Shown: in pieces, positions 1 to 7,278 of the stretch
Layout of the letters: each line of letters starts with the position of its first letter
Position numbering within the stretch: the first letter of the stretch is position 1
Source of the DNA: Burkholderia sp.
GTDB lineage: Bacteria; Pseudomonadota; Gammaproteobacteria; Burkholderiales; Burkholderiaceae
Assembly: GCA_031253835.1 (NCBI GenBank)
Contig: JAIRVP010000044.1
Coordinates: forward strand, 1 to 64,000
Direction: 5' to 3'
Length of the DNA: 64,000 bases
Made by a program: the position numbers and the translations under genes
Notes under the pieces: generated by a model
The model's input: the letters and a program-made list of their open reading frames with translations, nothing else
Told to the model about the DNA's origin: nothing
Databases searched by the model: none

Positions 1-498
1 CTCACGTCGGGCTACGTGCCGATGGGCGCGGTCGGCATTCACGAGCGCGTCGCGCGGCCGATCATCGACAACGGCGAATTCAATCACGGCCTCACGTACT
101 CGGGCCACCCGGTGGCGGCGGCCGTCGCGGTCGCGAACCTGAAGCTGCTGCGCGACGAAGGGATCGTCGAGCGCGTGAAGACCGAGATCGGACCGTATTT
201 CCAGCGCCGGCTGCGCGACGCGCTGGGCCATCATCCGGTTGTCGGCGAGATTGCGGGCACGGGGCTGGTCGCGGGCGTTCAGCTGGCGCGCGACCGCGAT
301 CGGCGCGAGCGGTTCGGTGCGGACGTCGATATCGGCACGATCTGCCGCGACTTCTGCTTCAACGGCAACCTGATCATGCGCGCGACGGGCGACCGGATGC
401 TGCTGTCGCCGCCGCTCGTGATTCGCGAGGCGGAGGTCGACGAGATCGTCGACAAGGCGAAGCGCGCGTTCGACGCGACGGCGGCGCGGGTGGGGTAG
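1..498 (+). CDS. Class III (omega) aminotransferase, C-terminal part (5' end outside window)
   Basis: This is the C-terminal third of a PLP-dependent class III aminotransferase. The reading frame is open from base 1 and begins with LTSGYVPMGAV, the segment that normally follows the PLP-binding lysine, so the lysine lies just outside the window. The downstream TYSGHPVAAAVA and GEIAGTGLVAGVQL segments and the LSPPLVI ending fit the polyamine/omega-amino acid:pyruvate transaminase branch (SpuC-like). Such enzymes transfer an amino group from putrescine-type amines or beta-alanine to pyruvate in the cytoplasm. The substrate cannot be fixed from the C-terminus. The gene stops at a TAG and is convergent with the APS kinase gene. 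Confidence 0.88.
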   Translation, partial: LTSGYVPMGAVGIHERVARPIIDNGEFNHGLTYSGHPVAAAVAVANLKLLRDEGIVERVKTEIGPYFQRRLRDALGHHPVVGEIAGTGLVAGVQLARDRDRRERFGADVDIGTICRDFCFNGNLIMRATGDRMLLSPPLVIREAEVDEIVDKAKRAFDATAARVG

Positions 499-671
499 TC
501 GTGCAACGATTCGGCCAGGCTTGCGTGGCCGCCGTCATGTCGCGGTGCGTTGCGTCTCTACCGGCGGAAATTCGATGAATGCCGGCGGACCGGACAGGCG
601 GGAGAGTGTGGCCGGTCCGATCGCCGGAAAGTGAACCGGGCATCGCCCAAGGGAAATGAAACCGGGCGGTA

Positions 672-1214
672 TCAAGCGTGCGTGAACCGCTGCCGCTCGA
701 ACGCCATGATGTGCGCGACCGAAGACGCGATATCCATCGTTCCGGTCGGGACAACGAGATCGGGGGCGACCGGCACTTCGTAGGGATCCGAGATGCCGGT
801 GAATTGCGTCGTCTGGCCGGTGATCGCTTTTGCGTAAAGCTGCTTCGGATCGCGTGTGGAACAGGTCGCAATATCGGTCTTCAGATAAACCTCGATGAAC
901 CGATCCGCGCCAACGATATGTCGTGCCCGTTGCCGGTCGGCTTCATAAGGCGAGATCAGCGCGACGATGACGGTAAAACCCTGCGCATTGAGCAATTTCG
1001 CCATTTCGGCGGTGCGACGACAGTTCTCGGTACGATCTTCCCGCGAGAAACCGAGATCGGGAGACACGCCTGCCCGCAATTCGTCGCCGTCGAGTATGCA
1101 GGTCGGAATGCCGCGCGCGCGCAATTGCCTGGCGATTTCGCGCGAGAGGGTCGACTTGCCGGCGCCGCTCAGACCGGTAAGCCACAGGGTGTAGTCGTTC
1201 TTCTCTTGTGCCAT
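672..1214 (-). CDS. cysC: Adenylyl-sulfate (APS) kinase
   Basis: This enzyme phosphorylates adenylyl sulfate with ATP to give PAPS, the activated sulfate used for reductive assimilation or sulfotransfer. The protein is about 180 residues, the usual size for a stand-alone CysC. It shows the P-loop GLSGAGKS near residue 15, the DGDELR motif of the APS site, the FSREDR segment and the ISPYEADR motif. I chose the ATG at 1214 because family members start a few residues before the WLTGLSGAGKS strand; an in-frame ATG at 1247 would add 11 residues. No sulfurylase gene (cysDN) is visible nearby, so the gene stands alone here and could serve sulfation of a polysaccharide or metabolite. Confidence 0.93.
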   Translation of the reverse strand: MAQEKNDYTLWLTGLSGAGKSTLSREIARQLRARGIPTCILDGDELRAGVSPDLGFSREDRTENCRRTAEMAKLLNAQGFTVIVALISPYEADRQRARHIVGADRFIEVYLKTDIATCSTRDPKQLYAKAITGQTTQFTGISDPYEVPVAPDLVVPTGTMDIASSVAHIMAFERQRFTHA

Positions 1215-1842
1215 GGGTGTGCAATCTCTATCACCAGCTCCCACCATCGCAAGTCATGATTTCGTGCCTAAATGCGATGCCGATTCGGCTGGCTGTTATT
1301 TGGTGTAAGGATTCTATGCATCCGGATTTCTGCAAATGTTACAGAAGAATTACCAAAAATTACGTTGGCAATTTTCTTTCTTTCGTGATGAAAACTTGCT
1401 CATGACCTGAATCAAATGTCCGATCTTTGTTCGTCCGTCGGACCGTGAGGCAGCGTGGATCCGGGGGGGGGCTGACGTGCGAAGAAACGGGAGATTTTGC
1501 CGCCGATAGCGCATTTTTCTGATTGCCGTCAGCCAATACAAGCTATTGGTGTTGGCGAATCGACGCACGTCAAAGGCCATGCAACCTTCGACAAGCAGTG
1601 TGCCTGTACCGGATTCCGATTGGCAATGTGACGATATTGTTGGAAAGCCGCACCGGACTCCGGCGGGTTGGTCGGATCGACATCGATTTCGTGCCGGCGC
1701 AAATCAACGCGCCGGAAGAGAAGGGCGTGTTGACCACGGTCGAGGTGACGGATTCGTGGAGGAGGCGATGACGGCTGCGCGGTGAATTCGGCGCATCAAA
1801 ACGAAAAGGCCCTGTGTCGTGAGACGCAGGGCCTTGAATTCT
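1215..1842. other. Gene-poor stretch between cysC and the integrated element
   Basis: No convincing gene lies here. The part next to cysC (about 1250-1400) is AT-rich and probably holds the cysC promoter. A run of nine G lies at 1463-1471. A short plus-strand reading frame (1523-1771) ends with a protein-like stretch (TVEVTDSW) but has no ribosome-binding site and an implausible N-terminus, so it may be a remnant of an older gene. A minus-strand terminator hairpin closes the stretch. Confidence 0.5.
1795..1835 (-). terminator. Terminator beside the tRNA-Val 3' fragment
   Basis: An inverted repeat AAGGCCCTG (1806-1814) / CAGGGCCTT (1827-1835) with extra internal pairs is followed, reading the minus strand, by TTCGTTTTG. 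It lies just past the tRNA 3' fragment at 1843-1888 and is oriented to stop transcription leaving a minus-strand tRNA. It is probably the original tRNA-Val terminator, left behind when the element inserted. Confidence 0.7.
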
Positions 1843-1888
1843 TTGGTGGGCGGTACTGGGATCGAACCAGTGACCCCTGCCGTGTGAA
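1843..1888. repeat. Attachment-site repeat (tRNA-Val 3' fragment), distal end of element
   Basis: These 46 bases are identical to 12499-12544. They correspond to the 3' part of tRNA-Val(CAC): CCA end, acceptor strand, T-arm, variable loop and the 3' half of the anticodon arm. The flanks diverge immediately on both sides (T against C before, T against G after). There is no 5' half, so this is an att remnant and not a functional tRNA. Confidence 0.92.
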
Positions 1889-2007
1889 TCAGAAACAAGC
1901 CCCTGATCGGTCTACTTGACCGCCGTCATCTTACGTCGAGTGTGCTGATTTTAAAAGGGTTTTTCCTTGCTCAGTCATCTTCATCTTTCTACGTCGATGA
2001 GTCGGCA

Positions 2008-2025
2008 GTGCGCCCATTTTGCGCC
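2008..2025 (+). repeat. Possible integrase arm-type site, distal end
   Basis: GTGCGCCCATTTTGCGCC matches 12385-12402 at 16 of 18 positions, in the same orientation. Each copy contains two TGCGCC units. One copy lies about 120 bp inside one att repeat and the other about 97 bp inside the other. This is where arm-binding sites of tyrosine integrases are expected, but that role is inference. Confidence 0.45.
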
Positions 2026-2034
2026 GTCGACCGA

Positions 2035-2910
2035 CTAGTCGGCGGTCTGATTTCGACCCCGACGTTGCTCGATAGCGTGGATAAACTCCCGCCACTCCCG
2101 CTCCTCTCGTTCTCGGAGTTGTTCGGCCCTGACCAGTTCCTGCCGATCGAGCGGCTCTGGATGACGGGCGTACGGCAAATCGCCATCGCATATCAGGATG
2201 AGATCTTTGACAAGCAATGGGTGGTACTTGGGGAGTGGCTCCTCCGCGTCAATCTGATGGGACTGCCAGCAATCGTCGTCCACCTTCGGGGTGAGCGGCG
2301 CTGGGTCCATCGATCGGGCGCTGAATATCGACGTTCCGGAGGGCCGATACGGATGATGCGTCGATTCGTACCACTCCATCCAGTCGGAGGTGTTTGCAAC
2401 CCAGCAGCCGAGTTTGCGAATTTCTCTCCTCCAAGCTTCATACCCTTCAAGTGCTTCCGCATGGTCGCGAGGGCGTCGAGGTGTGCCACCTTGTTTCCCG
2501 GCAGAACTCAGAGGGAGCAGTCCTGCCGACATTCGCTCGACTCCCTTCTTGAAAATGGTGTGCGCGGCGTCTCGGTCATCGAAGACGTCAGCAGCATACG
2601 GGCTGCTGATGGCCTGCTCCAGTCCAAGTTCGAAAACGTCGCTCCCGGTGAGCCAGCCTTTCGAATATGCTCGGCGGACAACATCGACAAACTTCGTGCG
2701 CCGCATCGGACTCCGCTTGGGATTGAGTAGCTTCCTGAATCTGTCGCCATTCGGGACGACACCGTTAGCCGTGTCGCTGAAAACCAATCCCAGCTCCTGT
2801 TCGAGCACGGCCAAGTGTTTTCCACTCGTCAGCAGAACCTTCGTCAGCACGGAGCATTGAGCTTGCTTTTCAAGCGCCTTTTGCGTGCTACCCGTTCGTG
2901 CTTGGGCCAT
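2035..2910 (-). CDS. Hypothetical protein of the element (291 aa)
   Basis: I do not recognise this protein. It is soluble-looking, with no signal peptide or membrane segment. The N-terminal 100 residues are basic and helical in character (DRFRKLLNPKRSPMRRTKF), and the C-terminus has a charged helix (ELVRAEQLREREEREWREF). It is transcribed toward the att end, divergently from the AlpA-like gene with 89 bp between the two starts. That spacer contains the inverted repeat AGCCT-N7-AGGCT, so the two could share control. The open frame has normal codon use for the element, and the start ATG at 2910 has an AAGG about 8 bases upstream. Confidence 0.7.
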   Translation of the reverse strand: MAQARTGSTQKALEKQAQCSVLTKVLLTSGKHLAVLEQELGLVFSDTANGVVPNGDRFRKLLNPKRSPMRRTKFVDVVRRAYSKGWLTGSDVFELGLEQAISSPYAADVFDDRDAAHTIFKKGVERMSAGLLPLSSAGKQGGTPRRPRDHAEALEGYEAWRREIRKLGCWVANTSDWMEWYESTHHPYRPSGTSIFSARSMDPAPLTPKVDDDCWQSHQIDAEEPLPKYHPLLVKDLILICDGDLPYARHPEPLDRQELVRAEQLREREEREWREFIHAIEQRRGRNQTAD

Positions 2911-2999
2911 GAGCGAACCTTATAAATTTAGCCTTATGCGTAGGCTCCGACGCTACTGAAAATTTCCTCTCAGGTCAACTGAACTGACGAGGATGAAAG

Positions 3000-3311
3000 A
3001 TGCAATTGCAGCAGCGAGAAAAAGACATCGACTTTCGAGTTGTCTTCGCCAATTTCGACGCCTGTGCCTTGATCAGCCCCGCTGAATTCGCGAGCTTGCT
3101 GGGTATCACCACCAACGCCTTCTACCAGCGCGACATGCGCGGCGAGTTCCCTCCGCCCGTCATGCGCCAGAACCGCTACGTGCGATGGCGCACGGCAGAT
3201 GTACGCGGGTGGCTCAACGGTTTGACTGCTAATCACGCTGTCTCGACCGAACAGGGGATGGATGCCCCGCGCCGCGGGCGTCGTCGTAAAGCAATCGAAT
3301 GCACGCCGTGA
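3000..3311 (+). CDS. AlpA/excisionase-type helix-turn-helix protein
   Basis: This is a 103-residue protein with a MerR/AlpA-like winged helix-turn-helix at about residues 24-72. The layout is typical of AlpA and excisionase proteins: LISPAEFASLLGITTNAFYQRD, then a proline-rich turn (FPPPV), then a YVRWRTADVRGWL wing. The C-terminus is a basic tail (RRGRRRK). In satellites and integrative elements such proteins switch on excision or replication genes. Here it overlaps the replication-initiator gene by 13 bases, which suggests it is co-expressed with that gene and may regulate it. A ribosome-binding GAGGAT lies upstream of the ATG. Confidence 0.8.
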   Translation: MQLQQREKDIDFRVVFANFDACALISPAEFASLLGITTNAFYQRDMRGEFPPPVMRQNRYVRWRTADVRGWLNGLTANHAVSTEQGMDAPRRGRRRKAIECTP

Positions 3312-4249
3312 GTACGTTTGATTCACCGGCGATGGCTAACGTGGCTCAGTCCGATGGCTCGACCTGTATAGCGCGCTGTGAGTCGGGCACGTCTGTCAGC
3401 ACGCTCGATCTCCTTCGGCAACGTGAGGCGGAGGCGTTGGCGCGTACAGAGGCGCGACGTGTGCAGGAAGTACCGAAACAGCTTTTCCTGCCAGGCATAG
3501 ACGAATTCATGCGCGCTATGCCGAATCATATTGCCCGGTCTAGTCTGTTCTCGCCCGTGGCACGAGGTCGCAAAAAGATACTCAAGGACGCGGTGCTTGT
3601 CAGTCGCGCCGATGCCGTCATCAAGTTTTGGGGCGAACAGTTGGACGAGGCACAGGCTGACGTTTGGATGCAGGCAATCCACGAGGCGAGCAACCACCCG
3701 CTAGGTGCACCCGTGATTGTCAAGCGCGCTCGGTTCCTGCGCTCCATCGGGCGACACGTCGGGAACTACGAGTACAAGTGGCTACTTCGCACATTCGAGG
3801 CGCTGACGTTCGCCATGCTTGTGATCGACGTGACAAAAAACGGCCAACCGAAATACGAGATCGGCAAGAAGCGTGCTTTGCACCTAATTGATGGCTTCGA
3901 CTACGATGAGGAGACCGAATCCTACACGCTGCGAATCGATCCGCGTTGGCGATTGATGTTCGAGAATCGCGAATTCGCGCTGATCGATTGGAATAAGCGG
4001 CTGCGGTTTGGGCCGAGGCAGGACATGGCGAAGGCGCTGCAACGGCTCGTCGCGACGTCTAACGATCAGGTGCAAAGGAACCCTCTGGAGTGGCTAAAGC
4101 GCAAGCTGGAATACACGGGGAGGATGCGCGATTTCGTCGACGCGCTCAATCGCGCCATGCGTGAACTGGAGCGCCTAGAAATTATTGTGGGCGGTCGGAT
4201 CGAGAACAGTACGAAGGGGCGACCTCAGACGGTGTGGACAAAACTATGA
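3299..4249 (+). CDS. trfA: TrfA-like plasmid replication initiator
   Basis: This 316-residue protein resembles TrfA, the iteron-binding initiator of IncP plasmids. The recognisable core begins near residue 75 (PNHIARSSLFSPVARGR) and runs through VLVSRADAVIKFWGEQLDEAQADVW. It continues through paired winged-helix-like segments to a C-terminal helix rich in charged residues. Initiators of this class bind iterons and load DnaA and helicase at the origin. The call is strengthened by four iterons that begin 7 bases after the stop codon. The first 70 residues are poorly conserved, and a later ATG at 3332 is possible. In an integrated element it suggests an episomal replicating phase after excision. 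Confidence 0.87.
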   Translation: MHAVSTFDSPAMANVAQSDGSTCIARCESGTSVSTLDLLRQREAEALARTEARRVQEVPKQLFLPGIDEFMRAMPNHIARSSLFSPVARGRKKILKDAVLVSRADAVIKFWGEQLDEAQADVWMQAIHEASNHPLGAPVIVKRARFLRSIGRHVGNYEYKWLLRTFEALTFAMLVIDVTKNGQPKYEIGKKRALHLIDGFDYDEETESYTLRIDPRWRLMFENREFALIDWNKRLRFGPRQDMAKALQRLVATSNDQVQRNPLEWLKRKLEYTGRMRDFVDALNRAMRELERLEIIVGGRIENSTKGRPQTVWTKL

Positions 4250-4435
4250 CGGTAATCGGGGTTACGTCGCTCTGTCGTCGGGGTTACGTCGCGGCTCATC
4301 GGGGTTACATCGCGCCTTCTCGGGGTTACGTCGCGCACCACCTTTGTAACTCATTGTCGGCATTGTTTTTTTGGGCTCTTTTTCGCCTTCTACCTTTCTT
4401 CTACCTTCTTTCTACCAGTCGGCCTTTGTGGACAA
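4233..4435 (+). other. Probable vegetative replication origin of the element
   Basis: The segment has the parts of an iteron origin in order. TGTGGACAA (one change from a DnaA box) lies at 4233-4241, inside the end of the initiator gene. Four iterons follow at 4256-4334, then a T-rich tract at about 4362-4385. Three direct repeats of TTCTACC then start at 4388, 4399 and 4410, exactly 11 bases apart in a pyrimidine-only strand. A second TGTGGACAA lies at 4427-4435. The order resembles iteron array, unwinding region and DnaA site. Function is inferred from layout and the neighbouring initiator gene. Confidence 0.72.
4256..4334 (+). repeat. Four iterons next to the initiator gene
   Basis: The 15-base unit TCGGGGTTACGTCGC occurs at 4256-4270, 4278-4292, 4299-4313 (one change, A for G at the eleventh base) and 4320-4334. 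Start-to-start spacing is 22, 21 and 21 bases, two helical turns, so all copies face the same side of the DNA. This is the classic pattern of initiator-binding iterons. Confidence 0.9.
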
Positions 4436-5273
4436 GTCAGACGCTTAGAAGAGAGGGCCCTGGGCGCTCGGGGCTACAACGTGCGCTTGTGTGCGGTAGT
4501 CGGCCACCTAACCGGAACATTCCGCAAACATCGGCGGTCCGCGCCATCGGCTCGCCGGGCTACGGGGTCGTCTGCCCTGCGGGCAGCCGAGTCCTACCGG
4601 ACCGGCCCCTACCGGCTCGGCGGCTGCGCCGCTTCCCTACATGGCGCGGTGAAGAGCCGTTGGCCTCCCAACGTGGGAAAGGTTTTGCAGCAAGAGGGTG
4701 TCAGCACGGTGAGCGATTGTGGCTCGAATGCATCCTGGAGCGGCCTGTCCCTCCGTTGGTGGATCTCTCTCTTGGGGCAAAGGCTCGTCAGGGCCGCGTC
4801 AGGCCCGGAGGGCGAATTCGCGGGGAGCCGGTGGGCGGTTGCGGAACGCCGGCCAACGAGCCGGCGCTGTCCACGGGCGGGCGCGGGAATGACGATAGCG
4901 GTAGCACACAGCGGGTTTGCGGGCAGCGATCGTTATCACCGAAGCCCAATGGCACTGGACACGCTTGATCCGAATTCTTCAGCGCCGAACGCAAGCCAGT
5001 GCCGATTTCGAACATGCCGAAATCGTGTCGGTCTCTTGTCCGAACAGTATGTCGGACAAGAGGGGGCTTGGCGGTTTTGGGGCGTAACACCGACATGCGA
5101 AGGCATGGCGTGTTGCGGCCCAAAACTGAGAAGCCCCAACCCCTCAGGGGTCGAGGCGCGTAGCGACTCGGGGGTGGTGTTATGCCGATTTCTGCTGTTT
5201 CGAAATCTCACTGCGCCGGCCTCGGCCAACACCGAAACCAAACGTGGTCAGAAATCCGATGGGGACGTGAACG
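4436..5273. other. Long non-coding, palindrome-rich segment
   Basis: More than 800 bases have no convincing gene. Open frames exist on both strands, but their translations are low-complexity and lack ribosome-binding sites. The segment holds many inverted repeats: CGCCGGC/GCCGGCG (4847-4866), a cluster at 5003-5137 described separately, and a CCCCTCAGGGG palindrome near 5139. It lies between the origin-like region and a recombinase gene, so roles such as oriT, single-strand origin, resolution site or RNA gene are possible. None can be assigned from sequence alone. Confidence 0.5.
5003..5137. repeat. Cluster of nested palindromes
   Basis: Three structures follow one another. CGATTTCG (5003-5010) pairs with CGAAATCG (5018-5025). 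CTCTTGTCCGA (5033-5043) pairs perfectly with TCGGACAAGAG (5052-5062). A 75-base interrupted palindrome spans 5063-5137: GGGGCTT/AAGCCCC, GTTTTGGG/CCCAAAAC, ACAC/GTGT and CATGC/GCATG around a GAAG loop. The last could fold into a long bulged hairpin in single-stranded DNA or RNA. Confidence 0.75.
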
Positions 5274-5996
5274 ATGGGAAAGGCGAAGAAATCTGCACTT
5301 AGGCTGCTTCCGGCAGGCTGGCGCGAATCCATATGGGCCACGGCATCGACACCAGAATGGCAGCAATCACGGCCGCAGCTAATGCCGGCGCTTGCCGTGC
5401 TATGGATTACTGGATGCCGGCCAGCCGAACTCGAACAAGGCATCGATCTTGTCACAGGCCCTGACCGACTTGTAATCAAGATCATGGGCGCGAAATGTGT
5501 AGACGCGGGTGGCCGAGAGCGCGGTCAACCCGCGCGGCACATTGGGTTTAGCATCGATGCTAACGCCAACCCTGCGTTACGCTTTCTACATGCCCTGGCC
5601 GGCCGGAACGCCGTGAATGGGACCGGCAGACATACGATCACGCACAACAAGGATTACCTATATAACAGCGTGGTGGCCCTCGGCAAAAGCGCATTCCCAA
5701 CGTTGCGGACACGGATCAGTCCGTATTGTTTCCGTCATCAAGTTGCATCTGACTTAAAGGCTGCAACCTCGGACCGAGAGATAACTCTGGAGCAGGCTGC
5801 AAAGATCATGGGCCACCTCAGCGACTACTCCATAGGCGCATACGGACACGCAGTTCACGGTCGGCGAGGCCGTGGCGGGCGGGTTACCGCGCCATTTGTA
5901 ACCACCACACGTCCCATTAAGCATTCGCCTAAAGTCGATCGCCTCGCTCGCTTCAAAGTGGCGAGCGCGAAGTGCCGTGAATACAAAGCGGATTGA
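5274..5996 (+). CDS. Compact tyrosine recombinase-like protein
   Basis: The protein is 240 residues and consists almost entirely of a tyrosine-recombinase catalytic domain. Arg49 (GCRPAEL) is the first catalytic arginine. Arg154-His155 lie in PYCFRHQVASDL, His181 in MGHLSDY, and Tyr190 sits nine residues after that histidine, the XerC-like spacing for the nucleophile. The usual histidine of the HxxR box is tyrosine (YCFR). The N-terminal core-binding domain seems short or missing, so it may be a specialised invertase/resolvase or a partner of another protein. It follows the palindrome-rich stretch, a possible target. It is a second recombinase, distinct from the element's integrase. Confidence 0.72.
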   Translation: MGKAKKSALRLLPAGWRESIWATASTPEWQQSRPQLMPALAVLWITGCRPAELEQGIDLVTGPDRLVIKIMGAKCVDAGGRERGQPARHIGFSIDANANPALRFLHALAGRNAVNGTGRHTITHNKDYLYNSVVALGKSAFPTLRTRISPYCFRHQVASDLKAATSDREITLEQAAKIMGHLSDYSIGAYGHAVHGRRGRGGRVTAPFVTTTRPIKHSPKVDRLARFKVASAKCREYKAD

Positions 5997-6375
5997 ACTC
6001 TCTACGGCCTGGTCTGGATGCGTCGTTTATGCGTCAACTCTGCGTTGTTTTCAGTCCATCACGCGCTGAGCGGCGCAATGTATTAGCGAAATGTGTCGAA
6101 CTTGCGTCGATTTCGACGCATTCTCTGGTGCAACAGAACAACCCAAAGGAACAGGGCGCTTAATGTGTCCGATGTGTCCCCCTTCATGTGGATGGCATGG
6201 GCTTTTGGTAGCGGCGGTACGTCACTTAGTGTTGATATCCAGACTAGCCGGGTCGACAGCCCCGGCGTCGAATGGTGAGATGGGGTACGCATAGAGCGAG
6301 CAAGACACTATTTCTCGAGTCTCACAATGGAGTCGATCTCGGGGGATGCCTTTCAATCGCGAGGTCTAAGGTAGT
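5997..6375. other. Intergenic stretch between recombinase and cassette
   Basis: I see no convincing gene. Short frames on both strands lack ribosome-binding sites. The composition shifts here from the GC-richer recombinase region toward the AT-rich cassette, so the right part probably marks the cassette's 3' boundary. No clear terminator hairpin was found for either flanking gene. Confidence 0.45.
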
Positions 6376-7278
6376 TTAGGTTGTGAGATGGTCGGCAAAT
6401 ACGCCGATGATTAGTTTGTCACCAACAACTGCTTTTATGCGGTCGGCGCGATTTCCATATGCATAGAAATGAATCCTGCCTTTAGTTTCCGCCAATTTTG
6501 TGTGCCATTCGCAGCAGAGTTCTTCGCCATTTAAGGTGATGTTCCGCTCCTTCATTGCGCCCACGTTATGGCGAGTTTTTACGCTCTCTCCGGAAATCTC
6601 TACCCCGTGAGAACCGGCTCGCCCTTTTATGATGTGGTCTGTTTCTCCGTCGGAGAAATCCGAAATGGCGAAGTCATTTAAATATGACAGGTGGGAAATT
6701 ATTTTCTCAATATTATCCTCATAGGATAGACCCATGTCCTTTATTTTTTCGGGCTGGGTGTGAAAATAGATGTTGCCAAACATAAACGGGCAGAAATTGG
6801 AGAAATGCTTTTCTTCGATTTTGGCTGCGAGAAAGTGCTTTCGTATCGCGGTCTCCACGTCACCATCCTTTGAAACCAGATGCATGTTATCGTCGCTCCA
6901 CCACGTACATTCGTCAGGCTTCGACACCGCGACCAAGGCTCCAATTCCTTCCGCTTGGAGACATGCCAAGCCAATTGACGTGCCGGCGTGCCCACTCGGA
7001 AAAGGTTGTGCGCGTGATATTACAATCTGTAGGCGTAGCAGCAAATCCCTGTATTCTTGGGCAATGTCGGCACTGAATAGGCTGTCTGCCAGAGCTCCTT
7101 CGGTCGTATTTAATGAATAAAAGTCTTCGGAAGATGGTGCGTAGAGTGCACACACGTCGATATTCTGAACTCTTTCCATTGCATCGAGCAGATTCTCGAT
7201 TTGCTGGACGTGAGCGCGTAGATTCACGAGGCGCGTAGAAAAATCGATTTCTTCTACGAAAAACTTCGATATTTTCAT
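6376..7278 (-). CDS. Unrecognised third gene of the DUF262/AAA cassette (300 aa)
   Basis: I do not recognise this protein family. It has no signal peptide or membrane helix. The N-terminal 100 residues are helical in character (LRAHVQQIENLLDAMERVQ), the middle is mixed, and the last 75 residues look like a separate beta-rich module with CEWHTKL, GRIHFYAYGNRADRI and IIGVFADHL. The GRIHF strand and preceding EWHxK faintly recall small toxin-like RNase folds, but this is an impression only. The start overlaps the ATPase stop by four bases (ATGA), so it is translationally coupled. As the last gene of a sensor/ATPase-type operon it is the best candidate for the effector or for an accessory specificity factor. 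AT-rich codon use marks it as imported. Confidence 0.75.
   Translation of the reverse strand: MKISKFFVEEIDFSTRLVNLRAHVQQIENLLDAMERVQNIDVCALYAPSSEDFYSLNTTEGALADSLFSADIAQEYRDLLLRLQIVISRAQPFPSGHAGTSIGLACLQAEGIGALVAVSKPDECTWWSDDNMHLVSKDGDVETAIRKHFLAAKIEEKHFSNFCPFMFGNIYFHTQPEKIKDMGLSYEDNIEKIISHLSYLNDFAISDFSDGETDHIIKGRAGSHGVEISGESVKTRHNVGAMKERNITLNGEELCCEWHTKLAETKGRIHFYAYGNRADRIKAVVGDKLIIGVFADHLTT

Noticed and set aside
1844..1888. A second tRNA-Val gene
   Set aside because: Only the 3' part exists; the 5' acceptor strand, D-arm and 5' half of the anticodon arm are absent. It is the att remnant.
4256..4334. CRISPR array
   Set aside because: The repeats are 15 bases with 6-7 base spacers, far too short; there are no cas genes. 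They are iterons.
4234..4968. A 244-codon plus-strand frame after the initiator gene
   Set aside because: Its N-terminal part is simply the translation of the iterons (repeated RGYVA) and it has no ribosome-binding site of its own.
5063..5137. Integron attC site
   Set aside because: The outer boxes run GTTTTGGG...CCCAAAAC; an attC needs RYYYAAC at the 5' side and GTTRRRY at the 3' side, and no integron integrase is present.
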